A stretch of 64,000 bases of DNA from Erigeron canadensis (GCF_010389155.1 NC_057761.1:12712501-12776500), one strand, 5' to 3'. Numbered from the stretch's first letter, positions 20,817 through 33,400 are shown. Notes: generated by a model from the letters alone, not told the origin. Made by a program: numbers and translations.

Positions 20817-23800
20817 TGTAACAACCCTCAATTTCCAATTAGGACTATTTACTTATACTTATCTAGGTATCGATCCGTAGAGGTTTATTAAGAGATATGC
20901 CTTAGAAATACCATAGATGACTAGCTATCTTAGAAATGCCATAACCAATAACTATAATCAATCAAGCCAATCTTAAGCTACATATATTTGTAACAACCCT
21001 ACTTTTTAAATATTATGTACGTGCTAGTTAGGTTGTCTATGTTCTCGCAAGCCATAGTATACTTGAAGCTAGTAGATAATGCCCCTAAATTAGAAATTTA
21101 AAACTATTATTAGTGATAAGTTCCATTCAATAAAATGCCATTGAACAAAATTTTAATAAATATTTAACCAACTTATAAACAATAATATAAGTCTCACCAG
21201 TTGAGCTAGCGATTAAAAATACTTGTAAATGCCCAACAATTTAACCATCAAGCCAACTAAATAATATTTGATCATGGAAATAGTATGAACACCTTGAAAT
21301 AATTGTAAGTTCTTTATGTACATAAAATGCTTGAATAATAATAAGAATATGCATGTATGTTTAATATAAATACAAGATTTACAACCAATGAGGCATGTAG
21401 TAAACTTAAAACACAAAAATATATACATACACATATATACACATGACATATATACATATGCATATACTAGAATAAATAACTCACTAACACTACAAATAAC
21501 TCACTTATACAAAATATACATACAATATTTTACAAAAAAAATAAAATTAGAAAACCCCTTCAATACCCCCTTGATGGCTGGCCCCTTTACCCTATACACA
21601 CACATTTCAAATTCATTTTTACACTTAAAACACTCTTGGAACTCACCACAAACACACACTACACACACTCACTAATCAATTCATTTTCTCCCAACATATT
21701 TTCTCTCTCAAAAACTCTTCTCCTCTTCTCTTTTCCTTCTTATTTTTGGCTGCAAATAGACAAGGAAAGGCAAGCAAAAATCAATCTTAATTTATATAAA
21801 TAATAAGGGTTAGATTAGATTAAGTAAGGGTTTGATTAAGCTACATATTAAGGGTTGGTTTAAGGTTGAAACAAGGTTTATTTGGAGCTTCTTGGGTCAC
21901 GAATTTCCTACCATTTTTCACCAACAAAAACGTGAGCATCAAGGGTATAATCTTCATCTCTTTACTAGTTTAATCTTGTTCTTCTTTATATTAAAAAGGT
22001 TTTATCAAAAGGGTATGTTTTCCTTATGTTTCTTCTTGAATATGCACTTGATGAGGGCAAAGTTAATAGGATCTTTCTTTCCATGCTCATGCATGTTGAA
22101 TCCATGAAGAAAGATCCAAGGATTTAACTAATTTAAAGACCCAAAAGTGTAGATATATATTATATAGCTTTTGATATGATTTTCTTGTGAAATATGGTCA
22201 TATTGATATGTGAATCAAAGTTATATTTTCTGGAAAATTTGATAAAAATATGTATTTGATGTTATATTGTTAGATCCATAAAAGTTTGTAAAGTAACTTT
22301 TATATAAAAAGATGAACATATCTTATATAATATTTATACATATATTTCTGAAGTATTTCACAAAAATATGTTTTTAAGTTGTTGAATTGAAGATGGATAA
22401 AGATTTGTTGTTAAAATGATGAGATGATTACATGCATGCTTAGATTTGCACTAGTTTAAGTTGTTTTGATTTGGGATTTGAGATGGGCCTTTAATTGATT
22501 ATTTCATATATATTTTGGTGTTAAAATACATGTTAATAATCTGGGATTTATGAAGTTAGTACAAGAAATAAGGATTTTATAAGAATTCAAGACAAAACTA
22601 TGCATAAAAATCACTAACCGAAATCACAAGAACAGAAATATAAATTCATCACTTTCATCACATGATTTGTCCATAATTAGGATGAACAAAATGTATTGGG
22701 TTTGCCAAAATAAGTATTGGGTGAAGCCATAAAGTAAAGGCATGCATTAGGCAAACTAAGTAAGCTGACAGAATCCATCTTCTGTCTTTGAACGGGAAAA
22801 CAGGGCATGTGAGGGCATTTTCAAGCAAAACTTTCAAAATAAAAGTTGTAGAGAAACGAGTTAAGAATAACCACCAACTGGAATTACTCAAAAATACTAG
22901 ACCAAACAAAAGATATGATTTTTCTACTGAAACTGGTCAAACTGTTATTTTGTCTGAATATTTTATGAAGTTTAACAATTTTAATCTCCTAATCCATAAG
23001 GTTCCAGGAGGTCATACTTAGTGGAAAGTAATTTCAATGTGTCGTGAACTTAAAATAAAATCATGGGATTTTTCTAACAATCAGAGCATCAAAAACTTTT
23101 ATAACACTTCTGATGTCACAAGTAGTACCCATTCGGGACAGTTTGTATTTGGATAATTTTCAAGGACACCAAACATTATCTAAAAATTCACCAAAAATTC
23201 ACAAAACTACTATATACATATAAGTCACTGTGTAAAAATCATTAAGGTCAAAATAATTCGTCTTGACCCCAAAATGGTAGCCAACATTTCATAAAAATCT
23301 GAATTAAAAACATAAAATTTGAAAGGAAACTAACCATTTGTATAATGGGCTAAAAGATGCACTAAAAACCATAATGGGCTAACCCGGCCCAAATACTAAA
23401 CCCATAGAACCATAAATCAGTAGGCCCACTTGGCCCAACAAACCATAAAGTCCAATAACCAATATAACCCATTAAGCACATAACCCAAATAAGGTTAAGC
23501 CCAATAACTGAATTAAACCCAAGTCACTTAACAACTCATCACATTTTGGCCTAATTGATAATGGCCCATAACAATTAAACGAATTTCATGAGATAAGTGT
23601 AATCAAAATAAAACAAAGATAATTAAGTGAGGTATGCATAAGTAATTATGTGAAGTGAAACCACAAATGAAGCCAAGTTACCGAAAATCTAACGACTTAT
23701 AACTACACCTGTAATGAAAGTAACCTTTCTCACCATAAATCTCTACAACCAAAATGATGCGAGTGTTACCAATATACTTGGATCCCACAATTGATAGCAA

Positions 23801-24966
23801 CATAATGAAAATGGCATTTCTAAGTGATGGCTTAAGATAAGAACTTACGTATATTAGTCCTATCGTAGGGATGGTCTTGGCTTGAAATATGATGGAGGAA
23901 CATAATGGATATATGGTCAAGGAAGCTATAGATGGAAAATACCCATTTTGGATAGATGAGTATAATATGCGGCATATCAAGGTGAATCATAGCCCCCTTT
24001 CAAACTATTTTATGCGTTTAACTATCGGGGTGAAAAGCATGATATATAAATTAAATTGCTTATATATATATGTGAAATGATTCTTGATATAATGATTATG
24101 AAATGAAATTGTTTCGTATGTTCAAAGTGATAAATGTTTTATGATGAACTTGAGTTCTGTCAACCCGTTTTCTTTCGGTATACTACTATTTACTCCGAAA
24201 GTGGAGGCCTGTAAATCGAGAGTTGCGCAACTAGGATTCGTCCACCCACCCAACGTGTAACGGTGGGATGTTTGGTTGCCTTTTTGACGACCATCATTCC
24301 CAGTCCGACCACGCGGTGTTCTAGCTACCTTAAATTTGAATGGTTGTCTCCATGGCACGACCCTATTATTATTATTAATACGGCACTTGATTGACAGCTT
24401 GTGCCATGAAATGAATTATATATATTGTTGGACTTGATAAAATGGTAGTAGTAGTGGCTCAAGCATTTACTCATCAAAATTATGTAAATTATGCCTTTGT
24501 GGCTAAATGAAATTGATATTGAATTATGCCCTTGTGGCTAAGTGAAATTGATATTAATATTGTTGATAATTGGAAATTGTTTGAATATATGGATTGGGTA
24601 TCGTCCCTCATATGATATCTTGAAAGATGTTGAAATTGGTGATATTGAAATGATTTTAGTAACCGAATGATTTTGGTATGATATACGATTAATCGATTTA
24701 TATACTTTTTCTCTCATGATGATTTGACAAATGAGAATCTGAAATTTTACTATGGATATTTCCAAGTCTTGATATGACATTATGGTATTTGGAAACTTGA
24801 TAACATGATATGAAAATTTTTTCGATCATATGGTTTGGATATTTCAAAATGTAATAGTAATCGGTTTTCTAAGTATTAAAACGGTGATGTACCAAGATTT
24901 ATATAAAAACCTATGCACTCACCAACTACGTTTTCGTAGTTGACACTTTTTCTTCATGCTTTTCAG
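20817..24966 (+). mobile_element. Tekay-type long LTR copy nested in the copia leader
   Basis: A canonical start, TGTAACAACCCT, occurs twice, at 20817 and 20989. From 20989 the sequence follows the solo LTR at 30495-34195 through many landmarks. These are GTGCTAGTTAGGTTGT, a pyrimidine-rich leader near 21680, a GATGAGGGCAAAG...GAAAGATCCAAGGAT block near 22043-22120, CATAGCCCCCTTT near 23990, and the GCTTTTCAG block ending at 24966. The expected end GGTGTTACA is not found, so the right boundary is uncertain and could lie up to about 25100. Small open frames inside (for example 21213-21449, 22658-22909, 23678-23980) are not supported as genes. Confidence 0.7.
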
Positions 24967-26278
24967 GAAATAAGCTTAAGCATTGAGGATTTATATGCTT
25001 CATGATTATTTGCATTGCACTTTGGAGTCAAAGATCAAACCTTGTGAGTAAAATAGTAGCCACATGTGTCCTTGACAAATTGGATGGCAAATGACTTAAG
25101 TTTATTGGGTCATTCAATTTGATGTGTGATCAAAAAGTTATGTTTCGAAGATTCATGCATATCTTCTAAACATAATATTTAATAAAATCATTTGTATAGT
25201 CTTAACAACACAAGAGATCTCAGTAGCTCCATTTGAACACACAAAGAAGTGCAAGGGCAAAGGTTTGCGATGAACGCAATTAAAAACCCGCCCTTTTAGA
25301 AGGCTAGCGCACTCCGACTTATACCTCTCTTAGAGTTTGTTCAAATGGGTGAGCCGGTGTATCTCTAGGTTGTAAGACTCCAATTTTATTAAAAAATCTC
25401 TATTTCGATATTGCTTAGTCAAGTTTATATTTTCTCAAAAATAATTTTACATCACAATCTATATCACAATAAATATGCAAAATCATAAACTATTAAATAT
25501 TAAGCATGCAACGAGTTATGGTAGGTCACCTAAACATGTCACTATGGTTTAATTATGTGTAAATCAGCTCCCCCTTCAAAGAAGAGGACCACATACATCA
25601 AGTTGCCCTGATTGCGTAAGCCTTAAACATATACAAAACAATCAATTATCATATAAGCACATAGTTGCTCACTTGAAATTCTTGTAGCTTCACGACCTGT
25701 TTAGACCTGTTTCTGGTCAGATTCAGACTTCGACCAGAACTACAACGTTTTATTCCTATGTGTTGAGTATCTACAGTTCAAAGCACGACCTCTAAATCAT
25801 TACGGATCAAAAGATATGAATTTTTTAGTGAACTGTCGCAAAGCAGAAAATTACACGAAAAATTCACATAGTCACACAATTAATTATCCAATTATCTAGC
25901 ATAATTAACCCTAATGATTAAGATTTCATATGAATATATCTAAGTAAGAATCATGAATGATTTGCATGAAAAAATCATGATTTTTACTTCTTTTTAACTA
26001 TTAAAAATAAAGGTACACATATATTTACATGCAATTTATCATATAAACATACAATTAATCAAAACTTGGATTAGGAACCCTAAAAAAAAAAAAAATTATT
26101 TTTATTTTTCTGGAAAAATTTTGAACCATATATATATATTAAATGAAACCTTTTTCTTATTTAAATAATGTAATTAAATTACAAAATCTATATATATATA
26201 TAGCCGAAAATTTTGAAGATCAAGAACCCTAACCCCCTTCAAGTTTTGATTTATTGGTAATCAAAAACATACATAGTA
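24967..26278 (-). other. PBS-proximal leader of Angela-like copia (with possible LTR tail)
   Basis: Non-coding. 25854-26278 resembles 1-420, the leader of a related element. At about 25228-25349 an inverted pair, CCATTTGAACA and TGTTCAAATGG, encloses a more GC-rich stretch with GCCCTTTTAGAAGGC. The origin of 24967-25225 is unclear; it could be the diverged end of the nested LTR. Confidence 0.5.
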
Positions 26279-26292
26279 GGCTCGTGATACCA
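26279..26292 (-). other. Primer binding site of Angela-like copia
   Basis: The minus strand reads TGGTATCACGAGCC one base inside the 5' LTR. It resembles the initiator-Met site TGGTATCAGAGCC with an altered centre. The related element at the left edge has a similar variant. Confidence 0.75.
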
Positions 26293-26293
26293 C

Positions 26294-26983
26294 TGTGGGT
26301 TATATAACTATTATAAAATCAAATCACAAAGCACGCAGCGGAATATAAAATCTATGTAGTTAATTAATTAATCAAGATAGAAAACGTGTACCTTAAATTG
26401 GAAAGAATAAAGCAAGAAACCTTTAGAAGAAGGTTTGAATTAAACCTCTCTACGATTGCACACACAACGTTATTCTAGTACTTGATCACGAACGAACAAC
26501 CCTTTGTTTAAACCCTTTAATTCTAACCAAACAAAAACCCAAAACCCTTTGGTGTTTGTGGAATTGGCCGAAGCCAAGAGAGAGGGAGAAGGAAGAGATT
26601 TTTAAGGTTTTAGAAAACCTTAAGATTTGAGTGTAGAAAACAATTAGATTTAGGTTTCTATTTATAGGATTAGGTAACTTGTTTACAAAGTTTAGGGTTT
26701 TCAAAACCCCCCTTCTCCTTGAGATCGACCCCCCCCCTAGAACATTCTAGAGGGGTTTTCCTAATTGTTTCCTAATTACAACTCTCCTTCGTTAAGTCCG
26801 TTAATTAAGTACCGTTAACTTTTAACCCTTTTAACGGACCATCGTTAGTTTTTCGTGATCAAATTAATTAATAATTACATTTAATATATTAATTAATTAT
26901 AGTTACATTCATGTTGAGGTGTAACCCCGTAGGCTTAAATACTTTCCGGACATACGTTCATTTTACGTGATCATGTTTTAACA
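26294..26983 (-). repeat. 5' LTR of Angela-like copia
   Basis: TGTGGGTTATATAAC...ATGTTTTAACA, 690 bp. It pairs with 15062-15765. The minus-strand TATA box is at 26658-26667. It differs from its partner by scattered substitutions and short indels, including a deletion of about 10 bp near 26471 and extra C bases near 26735, so the insertion is not very recent. Confidence 0.9.
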
Positions 26984-26988
26984 CTTTT

Positions 26989-27337
26989 CACCCACTCAGC
27001 GTCGTTTACAACTCCGTTTTGCACACCAGATCGCCAAAAATACAAAAAAAATCAGAAAACCCAAAAATTCAAAAAAAAAAATTAGAAAATATCAAAAAGA
27101 AAGGAAGATGGAGAAGCAAGCATGGATCGCCATCAAATGGAGACAATTGAAGTTATCAGAAGCTCATTATGTTCAAGTCGCTCCACAAAATGCCATCTTC
27201 AAACAATAATCATACAATTTCAGACCCGGGAAGTTTCGTTAATCCTTTTACTCCTAATTTTTACGTGTTTTTCCTATTACCCTTTCTTATGTATGTCTAG
27301 TACAACGAGGGCGTTGTACAATTTAAGTGTGGGGGGA
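26989..27337 (+). other. Athila-type 3' end with polypurine tract
   Basis: This resumes the Athila-type element after the copia insertion. It holds an A-rich stretch (27030-27100), then TTTAAGTGTGGGGGGAT at 27322-27337, a purine tract of the form typical just inside the 3' LTR of Athila elements. A 108-codon frame starting at 27122 has no recognisable domain and crosses the tract, so it is not called as a gene. Confidence 0.55.
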
Positions 27338-27457
27338 TGGAATAGGAAAAATCCTTGGTCAAATTGTTTGATTTTAAACAAGTTTTCTACTACTTATTTC
27401 ATGCAAATTTTAAGTTTTAAGTGTCTAAAAACTATTTTGAGAATATAAGCTTTGTAA
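27338..27457 (+). repeat. Tentative start of Athila-type 3' LTR
   Basis: The sequence after the purine tract starts TGGAATAGG, as an LTR would, and is cut after 120 bp by the next copia LTR. No matching start was found for the 5' LTR upstream of 10358, so this rests on position alone. The LTR end would be 48382-48971. Confidence 0.4.
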
Positions 27458-27779
27458 TGTTAGAAATCCAAAATAGTGATACATTGTAATTTAAGTTATA
27501 GGACTTACTTGTTGTTAAGTCATGAGATTGTGATTTCTAAGGTTGAGGGGCTAATTGTGATAATTAGCATAGTTGTTTAGATTAACCTATAAATAGCCCT
27601 CATCAACTTAGAAATCATAACCTTTCATAACACACACATAACATTTTCATACTTTTATACCTTAATCACACACACTTAATCCCAATTCTCTCTCAACACA
27701 CACACAAACATCAAGAACACACACACTAACCAAACACCATTGTTGATGTGAATTCGGTGATGAAAATCGTGTTATTACA
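27458..27779 (+). repeat. 5' LTR of plus-strand SIRE-like copia
   Basis: TGTTAGAAATCC...GTGTTATTACA, 322 bp, with a primer binding site two bases beyond. A TATA box, TATAAATAG, at 27588-27596 precedes a pyrimidine- and CACA-rich leader (27660-27740) typical of a plant transcript start. No 3' LTR partner is found, so the 3' end of the element is lost near 39600. Confidence 0.8.
27588..27596 (+). promoter_or_regulatory. TATA box of SIRE-like copia LTR
   Basis: TATAAATAG in the middle of the LTR. Matching boxes occur on the minus strand in the LTRs at 61861-62138 (near 62022-62030) and 63405-63667 (near 63585-63592). Confidence 0.65.
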
Positions 27780-27781
27780 TG

Positions 27782-27793
27782 TGGTATCAGAGC
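27782..27793 (+). other. Primer binding site (initiator Met tRNA)
   Basis: TGGTATCAGAGC, the standard copia site complementary to the 3' end of initiator tRNA-Met, two bases after the LTR end. Confidence 0.9.
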
Positions 27794-28236
27794 AAAATAT
27801 CATTTTGATCTCGATCCATAACTGAATTCAATCACAAATCATCAGAAAATCAAAATTTAATTCTGTTTTAATTCTGTTTTTTTTTAGTTCGTCATTTTAT
27901 TCACTGAAAATTCAAAAATTAACCTCTTAAATCACATAAAATCACAAATGTTAGTTCACCAATCCATTCCTGATAGTTGATAACATAATCCTCTCAAGTT
28001 TCACGTTCTAATTCAATCTGAATCACAATTTCAGATTTTGAGTTTTTGGCGCTAAAATTTGGGTTTTGATTCTGTTATATTTTGAGTTGAATTGTGTTAA
28101 TCGAATCGTTGCTGAGGTGATTTCAAACTGATTGCAAGTGGTTTCATGTTCTAATTCCTAGAAAATCAAAAGTTATTGAAGTTTTAAGGTTCATCAATGG
28201 AGTTTTTCACGTTCTGAGGTTGAAGACGACTGAAGT

Positions 28237-28870
28237 TAAAACGATCTCTTTTTAGATCGTTTTAGTTTTTATACATCATTTCAGTGTTTGTGGCTTGTAA
28301 GACGATCTCTTTAGATCGTTTTGACAAGTGTGGTTGTTTTGTGAAGAGTTGATTGTGGTTAATTGATCCTTTGGATTGGTTTGGTCAATTCAATTTCTTG
28401 AAAATTAATCAAGTTGTTGAGAAATCCTGATAAGAAACCAAACGATCTCCTTTTAAATCGTTTCAGCCTTTGAAAACCAAAACGATCTTTTTTAGATCGT
28501 TTCAAGTTTTACTTAAACATTCTCTGGTTTGAGTAATTCGTGAAGAGTTGTGTTTGGGAATCATAATATTCTTGGGTAACTGATCTTCGTGATTGGTTTT
28601 GCTCAATTCATTTCATTCCATTTCATACCAAAACTCTGTCCAAATCATTTCAGAATACTTAGAATTTTTTCTTCAAAATTCTCAAGATCGTTTCATTTTA
28701 GATCGTTTCATTCCTGGTTCAATTTAGATCGTTTCAATTTAGATCGTTGCATTCCTGCCCATTTCGATCGTTTCATTTTCACTTCTTCTAAATCGTTTCA
28801 TTTCACTTTCTTAAAACGATTTCAATTTAGATCGTTTCATTTCATTCCAATTTAGATCGTTTCATTCCTT
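28237..28870 (+). repeat. AACGATCT hairpin and half-site array in copia leader
   Basis: Between primer binding site and gag there are four hairpins built on AAACGATCT and AGATCGTTT. They lie near 28237-28264 (10-bp perfect stem), 28299-28322, 28439-28463 (one mismatch) and 28478-28503. From 28680 to 28865 the half-site AGATCGTTTCA or close variants recurs about nine times, mostly in one orientation. The frame at 28589-28855 is a repeat artefact. Confidence 0.85.
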
Positions 28871-28911
28871 CTTCAAAAATCAATTCAATTCTCAAATCAA
28901 ATCAATTTCTA

Positions 28912-30489
28912 ATGGCTACTCGTGAACCGTTGGCTTTGGGTACTGACACAAGACCTCCAGTTCTTTATCGTGGTAACTATGGACTGTGGAAGAAAAGGTT
29001 CATGGATTATGTGGAACGTCAGACTAATGGTCACATGATTAAGGATTCAATCATGAATGCACTTGCAGTGCATCGTTATCCTACTACCGGTGCTATCTTG
29101 ACTCCTGATCTTTTAAATGCCGAACAAAAAGATCGAACTACTGCTGACAACAGAGCTAGGTCATGCTTATATCAAGCACTTCCAGATGAGATCTATGGCT
29201 AAGTTGATTCCTATGACACAGCAAAGGAGATTTGGGATGAAGTTGCTAGGCAAATGGAAGGAGCTGATGTAACCTCAACAATCCGACTGACAAATGTCTT
29301 AACTGAGTTCGACAACTTTCAGAAAGCACCAAATGAATCTTTCGAGTCCGTGTACTACAGGTTTTGCAATGTAATCAATGAACTGAAAGAACAAGGTCAA
29401 GAAAACTGAAATTGAGTTGAATATCAAATTCATCAAAGCTCTTGGTCCCGAATGGGAAGATTTTGGAACTCAAATCAAGCAACATCAGAATTTAACCAAG
29501 TTTACCATTCATACCCTTTATGAATCTTTCAAGTTGAATGAGCATGAAGTTCTTAGCAAGTACTCATCCAACAAACTGCTAGAAGTTGTATCTGCTGATC
29601 CTTTGGCATTAATTGTTGAAAGAAAGATTTTTGAGGCACTCAAGAAACAAATGAATGTTGTTTCGTCGTTTGATGAGGAGGGAGATGATTTTTTGCCTCC
29701 AAGAGATGGTGTTCATGATGAATTTTACCAAGCTCTTGCCGTCGTGACTAAGCATTTCAAAAGAAAGTACTACAAAGCGAGGTCAACTAATAACAATCTC
29801 CATACTTCATCAACAAGTACATTTCCAAAGAAAGAGCAATATCATCACAAGAATTTTGAACAAGGAGAACGGGTGGATCAAAGAATGTGGATAAGAAGGA
29901 AGGTAAGAAGAAAGGAAGTGAGAAACAAATGGTGGAGAAAGGAAAAACATTTGAAAAAAAGTGTTACAACTGCGGTGTTCCTGGTCATTTTGCTGTGGAT
30001 TGTAAGCTGCCTCGCAAGAAGAACTATGATTACTACAAGCAGAAGATGCTACTGGCAAAGCAAGTGGAAGCCGGTCAAGCCTTGATTGCTGAGGACGACA
30101 AGTGGCTTTTGCTGTCGGATGATGAATATGAAGATCTCTCTGCAAATGTGTGCTTCATGGCGAGGTTGGCCAACGACAAAGCTTTTGAGGCTGAAAGCAC
30201 TGATGATGAATATCCTGATGAAGAGGTAAATCTCGACTCTACTTTTTCATTAATTAAGGATAAAGAGTCTTGTAGAATTGCCTTATCCAACTTGACAAAT
30301 CAATTCACTTCTCTAGCCAACAAAAACAAGAAATTGAAAAATAGCATTTTATTTTCTAAAAGTGAGTACACAAAACTTCTTGAAGAAACTTCAAAACTAC
30401 TTTTTGAATATGATGTTATGAAAGAAGAATTTCAAAATTATAAAGAGCAAATGTTGGTGAAAGAATGTGAGATGAATGCCTCTCCAGAT
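28912..30489 (+). pseudogene. gag: SIRE-like copia gag, broken
   Basis: Starts MATREPLALGTDTRPPVLYR, the natural polyprotein start. A stop interrupts at about 29200 (EIYG then TAA), and the same frame goes on through KEIWDEVARQMEGADV. Frameshifts occur near 29405 and 29880. The capsid-like part includes LNIKFIKALGPEWEDFGTQI and HTLYESFKLNEHEVL. The zinc knuckle CYNCGVPGHFAVDC is intact, followed by AEDDKWLLLSDDEYEDL and ANVCFMARL. Coiled coil follows (about 30280-30470). The sequence is cut at 30494 by the solo LTR and continues at 34450. It is close to the minus-strand gag at 59642-60910. Confidence 0.85.
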
Positions 30490-30494
30490 TTTAA

Positions 30495-33400
30495 TTTAAC
30501 AACCGTACTTTTAATATTATATATGTGCTAGTTAGGTTGTTTACGTTCCCGCAAGCCCTAGTTATACTTGAAGCTAGTAGGTAATGCCCCAAATTAGTAA
30601 TCTAAAGCTAATGATATGTAAAAGAATTTCCTAATGAAAGTACCTCGGAACAAAAATTTTTAGAGGTGATCAATCGATGCGATAATAATAACTTAAGGCT
30701 CGCAAATTGAGATACCAATCAAAATTCCTATGGATTGCCCAACAAATCAAAAATAAAACCAAATCAAGAGGATATGATCATGATAAATAAAATTTTCAAC
30801 TAAAAATATAATTGGACGTATTATGTGCGTAAAAACGTCGAAAACTTAATAAGTAAGCATATAAGCTTAAAAATTAATACAAATTTACAACCAATGACCT
30901 ATGTAACCAACTAAAAATACAAAAATATATCCACACACATAAATATACATGACTTATACACACATATACATATTCCTAACTAAAACAACCAATTACTTAT
31001 ATTTTACTAACAAAACACTTACAAATTAAATCCACACTTAACATATACTTACACTTATACTTATACAACAAAATTTTATATAAAAAAAAAAAGTAAAACC
31101 CCTCCAAATCCCCCCCCCCATGAGGCCGCCCCCCCCCCCCCCCCTTCACACACATACATCCCTCCATTTCAAATTTTGCATGCCTTAAGTCTTGGAACTC
31201 ACCACTCCAACACACACTACACTTCCATTTCACACACACTAATCAATTCTCTCTCAAAAACACTCTTCGTCTCTCCCTTTTCTCTCTCTTTTTCGGCAGC
31301 CAAGAAACAAGAAGAAAACCAACAACAATCAACCTTAATACTTGATAATAATAAGGGTTGTAGGTTAGATAAACAAAGGGTTGATTCAAGAATAGTTTAA
31401 GGGTTGTTTCAAGTGTTGAATAAGGGTATTCTTGGAGATATAGGCCACGAAAATCTGCCATTTTTCATCATCTAGAAGTGATCTTCAAGGGTATATATCT
31501 TCATCTCTTTATTAGATTAATCTTGTTCTTGTTTATATTAAAAAGGTTTTATCAAAAGATTGTGTTTTCTTCATGTTTTCTTTTGAAAATACACTTGATG
31601 AGGGCAAAATTGATAGGATCTTTCTTTCCATGCTCATGCATGTTGAATCCATGAAGAAAGATCCAAGGATTCAACTAGTTTAAGACCCAAAAGTGTGGAT
31701 ATAAGTTTAATAGTCTTTGATGTGATTTTTCCTTTGAAAGATGGCTATATTCATACATATTATGAAAGTAATATTTCTGGAAATATTTATAAAAATATAG
31801 ATTTTATTGATAAAGTGTTGGATCTATAAAAGCTAGCATCAAAAAGGTGGATATGTGTTGATAGATTGTAAAGTAACTTTTTATATAAAAAGATGAACAT
31901 GATGTATAAATATTTGTATATATATTTCTGGAATATTTCATGAAAAATATATTTTTATGATGATGGATTTTTGATAGTTAAAGCTTTATGTTAAAAAGTA
32001 TTGATTTAAGTGCATATATGCTAGATTTAAGAAGGTTGGATTATTGTTTAGATTATGAGATGAAGCTAGGCTTGTCATAAGTGAAAAATGTGTTAAAATC
32101 AAAGTTAATATTCTGGAAAACTTATAGTAATAACAAAAATATGATTATGGAACCAAACAAGGCAAAATAGGCTTGAAATCGAAAACCGAAAACTTGTTAA
32201 AATGCATTTTGAGCACACACATGCACCATAACTATATGACCATGAAAATGTGATGAACATACTGGAAATATGACATATTAAAAGTATAAAACTCAAGTCA
32301 TTTGATGCATGGCAAGAATAAGCTCAAAAATAGTCTTTTCGGGTCAAATAATCACCAACCGAAAGCACAAAATTGCACATAGCACACCACCACCACAATC
32401 ACGACTTAGGTCATCAAAATATGATGGACATTCTGGACAAAATGAAATAAGAACAAAAATCCCTTTTGAAGCATTTAAATTGGTTGAGAAATGAGGCAAA
32501 AATCACTATTTCGGTAAACGATTTTATATTTAAAAGCCCTCAAATTATAAGAACACAAGAGAGATTGAATGGTTATAAATTTTTATTGATAAAAGTTGCC
32601 TAAAAAGGGCCTGGGATTTTAGACAAAAACTCTTGTGATGATTTCTATGTGTTTTTATAATTTAGTGAATTTAAAAGGGATTTTAAGGAATAAATAAATC
32701 AATAATAAATTATATAAATCATGAACTTGGACAAAATCACATAAATAGGATTAAAATAACTTAAACCTACTGGAGAAAAGTAATTTCAAGGAAAGAACCA
32801 AGTTTTACATAATTTAAGAATAACTAACTAAGTTAAAAATCACTAATTAATCACTATTATTAAATAAATAAGTAATAAAGCTTAAATAAATAAATAATAT
32901 TACAAGTTTAAAAGCATAATACTCAGTAGATAATCAAAATATAATTATCTATAAATTTTAAAGGTAATTTAAGAACCTAAGAATAATTATAAGGAATTAT
33001 TTAATTAATTAATGAATAAATGGAATAAATAATTAATTAAATAATAATAAATCAAGGAAATTAATATAAATCAGAAAATATATTTTAAAATCCAAAATAC
33101 TACTGTACCAATATCAAATAGTAGTACAAAGCAAAGTGTGCAAAAGAAATCTCGCGAATCAAAGCCGAATTACCGAAATTCCAACAAACGCGCAAAAACG
33201 CTTAACGCAAAAACTACTCTTACCATCAATTCCAATTTAACCAAACATCTTGAACATCATAATACACTTCGATTCCATAATGAAGTAACAACCAAAGATA
33301 GGCAAGCCTACTAGCATAAATCTCATGATCTAGTTCACTAGTTCATGTAACATGCACTTACGTTGTGTATATTTGAATACCATGGTTTAGGCTTGCTTGG

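Larger units (their letters stand above)
15062..26983 (-). mobile_element. Angela-like Ty1/copia retrotransposon, minus strand, with nested insertion
   Basis: The element is bounded by LTRs at 15062-15765 and 26294-26983 and flanked by a perfect 5-bp target duplication, CTTTT (15057-15061 and 26984-26988). Primer binding site, polypurine tract and polyprotein all point to the minus strand. The length of 11.9 kb is inflated by a Tekay-type LTR copy of about 4 kb in the leader. It sits inside the Athila-type element, directly after palindrome cluster C. The copia-integrase order and the Angela-type gag and protease suggest the Angela/Tork clade (inference). Confidence 0.85.

Noticed and set aside
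26486..26704. 72-codon frame repeated at 15265-15483
   Set aside because: It lies inside both LTRs of the Angela-like element and is conserved only because the LTRs are copies.
27122..27448. 108-codon frame between Angela-like and SIRE-like copia elements
   Set aside because: It crosses the Athila polypurine tract and LTR start, and shows no domain.
28589..28855. 88-codon open frame in the copia leader
   Set aside because: It is a translation of the AGATCGTTTCA repeat array, with a repetitive Phe/His/Arg/Ser composition and no domain.
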